DNA from: RUG626 sp051866775
GTDB taxonomy: Bacteria; Bacillota; Clostridia; Oscillospirales; Oscillospiraceae
Reading direction: 5' to 3'
NCBI GenBank assembly: GCA_051866775.1
Contig: JBJDXR010000013.1
Coordinates: forward strand, 1 to 15,504
DNA: 15,504 bases
In this document: positions 13,361-15,504 of the stretch, in pieces
Numbering within the stretch: the stretch's first letter is position 1
Layout: each line of letters begins with the position of its first letter
Made by a program: the position numbers and the translations under genes
The notes under the pieces: generated by a model
Databases searched by the model: none
Seen by the model: the letters and a program-made list of their open reading frames with translations, nothing else
What the model was told of the DNA's origin: nothing

Positions 13361-14233
13361 CTATGAATGCTTTTTAAGGCTTGAGCCAAGTGTGTCGGAG
13401 ACATCGGTTATGGTGACAAAGGCCCCCGGATCTATCTGAATGACTATATTTTTGAGGCGTGTTATCTGAAAGCGGTTTACCACGAAATAGATAATGGTTT
13501 GCTTTTTGCCGGAAAAATAGCCTGTGGCGTCGATATGAGTTATTCCGTGTCCAAATTCCTCCGACAGAGCCGCGCTTATCTCTTTTTCCATAGTGGTGCA
13601 GATCATAGCCGATTTGGCTTTGTCAAGTCCCTCTACTATGAAGTCCACTGTCTTGATCGCCGCGGCGTAGGTGATTATGGAGTAGAGCGGCAGTATCCAG
13701 CTGTGGAATATGCAGCCTGTAACTATGTAGAGTAAGACGTTATACGCCATTACAAACGTACCCACCGTTATGCCCAGACGTTTTGCAAAGATCACCGCCA
13801 TTACCTCCACACCATCGATGGCGCCGCCGGCGCGGATAGTAAGACCGCTGCCTATACCGGAGATAAGCCCGCCGAAAATTGCGCACAGAAGCAAATCTGT
13901 GCCTGCAAACGGTGAGGAGGAAGAGACGTCCACCGGAAGCACATAGATTATAAAATGGGTGGCTAGGGAGTAGACAAGTACCGCCCAGCAGGAATATACG
14001 GTGAACGCAAGACCCATCTTACGGTAACCATATATGAAAAAGGGTACATTGAGAATTATTAGAAACATCGGCATGGTCAGGTATTCCGGAGTTATCTGCC
14101 AGAGCAGCATTGAAGTTCCGGAAAAACCGCTGTCGTAAAGCTGTACCGGTGAAAGAAACATTACTACACCAACAGCGTTTATAATGCCGGCACATAGGAT
14201 GATAAGTAAATTCTTGAGTTTGATTGGCTTCAT
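13361..14233 (-). CDS. YitT family membrane protein (DUF161 plus DUF2179)
   Basis: The 290 residues have five or six transmembrane segments over about 1-205, including G-I-I-N-A-V-G-V-V-M-F near 16-26, G-G-L-I-S-G-I-G-S-G-L near 120-130 and R-A-G-G-A-I-D-G near 134-141, all typical of YitT proteins. A C-terminal soluble DUF2179 domain from about 210 has I-D-A-T-G-Y-F-S-G near 234-242 and ends with I-D-P-G-A-F-V-T-I-T-D-V. The transport substrate is not established for the family. AGGAGG lies 6 bases before the ATG. No terminator is visible after the stop. Confidence 0.92.
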   Translation of the reverse strand: MKPIKLKNLLIILCAGIINAVGVVMFLSPVQLYDSGFSGTSMLLWQITPEYLTMPMFLIILNVPFFIYGYRKMGLAFTVYSCWAVLVYSLATHFIIYVLPVDVSSSSPFAGTDLLLCAIFGGLISGIGSGLTIRAGGAIDGVEVMAVIFAKRLGITVGTFVMAYNVLLYIVTGCIFHSWILPLYSIITYAAAIKTVDFIVEGLDKAKSAMICTTMEKEISAALSEEFGHGITHIDATGYFSGKKQTIIYFVVNRFQITRLKNIVIQIDPGAFVTITDVSDTLGSSLKKHS

Positions 14234-14260
14234 TAATTACCTCCTGTTATGTTTTATTCT

Positions 14261-14290
14261 ATTGTAACATAGCAGGGCAGAAACGCGCAA
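14261..14290 (-). promoter_or_regulatory. Possible promoter of the YitT gene
   Basis: Minus-strand TTGCGC (14290-14285), 18-base spacer, TACAAT (14266-14261), 28 bases before the ATG. The -35 box is weak. Confidence 0.4.
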
Positions 14291-14293
14291 GAT

Positions 14294-14328
14294 GCTTAAA
14301 GGCCCGACATAACGTCGGGCCTTTAAGC
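14294..14328. terminator. Terminator hairpin after the sensor kinase gene
   Basis: Perfect 15-base stem (14294-14308 with 14314-14328), loop ATAAC, 8 bases after the kinase stop. The clearest U-tract is on the plus side (TGTTTTATT); on the minus strand only the A/U-rich stem base and ATCTT follow, so termination of the kinase mRNA may be partial. Confidence 0.7.
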
Positions 14329-14335
14329 TGTTTTA

Positions 14336-15504
14336 TTACTCCTCCGGAAAAGTGACCGATATGCTGGTGCCCTCGCCCACTGTACTGTGAAGGGCAATGG
14401 ATGCACCGTGGTACTGCGCCGCGTGTTTTACAATCGAAAGGCCAAGACCCGTGCCGCCAGTCTCACGTGAGTGGCTCTTATCTACACGGTAGAACCGCTC
14501 GAACACCCGCTGCTGGTGTTCCGGTGCGATGCCTATTCCTGTATCTGATACGGTTATCTTTCTGCCGGAAATCTGAATTTTTATGCTGCCGCCATCCTTG
14601 TTATACTTAACGGCATTGTCGCAGAGGTTATAAATTATCTCGTAAATCAGCCGTTTAACTCCAAAAATGTTTGTATTGTCGCCGCCTGCCGTTATACTTA
14701 TACCTCGTTCAGCTGCCGCCGGGGAGAGGGAGTCTGCTGCCTCCTGTGCCAGCGCAAGCAATGCTACCTGCTCCTTCTGCATCGGTTCAGCCTCATCAAG
14801 CTGAGAGAGCCTGATGATGTCGTCTATGAGCGTGACGAGCCGTGCGGCCTCTGAACGTATCCGGCCTATAAAGCGGGGCATATCCTGCTCCTTAACCAGA
14901 CCGTTTTCAATAAGCTCAGCAGAGCCCATTATGGAGTGGAGAGGGGTTTTCAGCTCGTGGGAGACATTTGCGGAAAACTCGCGGCGCATACGCTCCGACT
15001 GGGCCTTCTCGGTCACGTCGAACACCAGCAGCACCACGCCGGTGATGTGCCCGTCAAAGCTTATGGGGCTTGCACCAAGCTGGTATTCCTGTTCGCCGCG
15101 AATTACATTTGCTTCACTGTGCGCACCCGCAAGTGCCTGCCTTAAAAGCTTTTGCAGCTGCAGGCTTCGGTCTACCGTCAGTATATCCCGTCCTATGGCG
15201 CTGTCGTCAGCTTCAAAAATCTTCATAGCGGACTTGTTCATGCTGAGTATAGCGCCGTCCGATCCCAAAAGCACCAGCCCCTCGCTCATGTTATTGGTGA
15301 CGGCTGTGAACTCATTTCTTCTGCGCTCAAGCTCATTGAGCTGTAGTTCGATCTGCTTATGCTGACGTGATATGCGGGTGAGCAGGGGAGAGAGCTCCTC
15401 ATAGGTGTCGTTTTCCAGCGGCTCATCTAAATTCAGATTATTAAGAGGCTCGATAATTCTGCGGGAGATGCGTCTGGCCAGCAAAAGGGACAGTACCACC
15501 GCCA
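14336..15504 (-). CDS. Sensor histidine kinase, PhoR-like, N-terminus outside window
   Basis: The frame is open to the right edge, giving 388 residues with the 5' part missing. Counting from the GTG at 15499: end of a transmembrane helix at 1-9 (V-L-S-L-L-L-A-R-R), HAMP-like linker to about 60, PAS domain at about 65-165 (M-S-E-G-L-V-L-L near 71-78), HisKA dimerisation domain with phospho-acceptor His181 in N-V-S-H-E-L-K-T-P-L, and a HATPase_c domain with N-box N-L-C-D-N-A-V-K-Y-N, G1 D-T-G-I-G-I, F-box F-E-R-F-Y-R-V-D and G2 G-G-T-G-L-G-L-S-I-V. This order is that of PhoR/WalK-type kinases. The response regulator probably lies just beyond the right edge. The GTG at 15499 is not the real start, since coding continues upstream. 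Confidence 0.93.
   Translation of the reverse strand, partial: AVVLSLLLARRISRRIIEPLNNLNLDEPLENDTYEELSPLLTRISRQHKQIELQLNELERRRNEFTAVTNNMSEGLVLLGSDGAILSMNKSAMKIFEADDSAIGRDILTVDRSLQLQKLLRQALAGAHSEANVIRGEQEYQLGASPISFDGHITGVVLLVFDVTEKAQSERMRREFSANVSHELKTPLHSIMGSAELIENGLVKEQDMPRFIGRIRSEAARLVTLIDDIIRLSQLDEAEPMQKEQVALLALAQEAADSLSPAAAERGISITAGGDNTNIFGVKRLIYEIIYNLCDNAVKYNKDGGSIKIQISGRKITVSDTGIGIAPEHQQRVFERFYRVDKSHSRETGGTGLGLSIVKHAAQYHGASIALHSTVGEGTSISVTFPEE

Overview
The window looks like chromosomal DNA from a Gram-positive anaerobe of the class Clostridia, probably a gut Oscillospiraceae- or Lachnospiraceae-type bacterium. This rests on gene content (PadR repressor with a small HAAS-type membrane partner, YitT, EFR1-type flavodoxin-ferredoxin, MepA-like MATE pump, LTA-synthase-type sulfatase, PhoR-type kinase), on AGGAGG-type ribosome binding sites, and on mid-range GC. 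The first ~950 bases are clearly more AT-rich than the rest. No rRNA, tRNA, CRISPR array, integrase or transposase was seen.

Layout. (1) 1-676, minus: an exported protein cut by the left edge, ending in short S-x-G-D-I repeats. (2) 677-980: divergent control region. (3) 981-2219, plus: overlapping genes for a PadR repressor, a small membrane protein and a secreted protein, with a perfect CATATTG-N7-CAATATG dyad at the promoter and a strong terminator. (4) 5311-2299, minus: amidohydrolase, Ogt alkyltransferase, an alkyltransferase-like protein with Trp in place of the acceptor Cys, and a ceramidase-fold protein lacking the usual metal ligands. (5) 7174-5401, minus: AbrB-type regulator, ABC ATPase and ABC-2 permease, all with 4-base overlaps; the ATPase has an in-frame UGA just after its LSGG signature. 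(6) 7310-8668, plus: MATE efflux protein, divergent from the AbrB operon across three 9-bp-spaced GTTATAC repeats. (7) 8806-12187, plus: CDP-alcohol phosphatidyltransferase, diacylglycerol-kinase-family enzyme and LTA-synthase-like enzyme. (8) 13124-12342, minus: EFR1-type ferredoxin. (9) 14233-13361, minus: YitT family protein. (10) 15504-14336, minus: PhoR-like sensor kinase, cut by the right edge.

How they fit together. The phosphatidyltransferase, lipid kinase and LTA-synthase-like genes form a plausible closed lipid cycle: phosphatidylglycerol is made, used as glycerol-phosphate donor, and the diacylglycerol left over is rephosphorylated. The Ogt and Trp-type alkyltransferase-like genes pair direct repair of O6-alkylguanine with damage recognition. 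The AbrB/ABC genes and the divergent MATE pump look like one jointly controlled export locus.

Most deserving a second look: the UGA in the ABC signature motif (recent mutation, sequencing error or recoding), the iterated operator beside it, the metal-ligand-poor ceramidase-fold protein, and the PadR/membrane/secreted module with its dyad. None can be called a new system from sequence alone.
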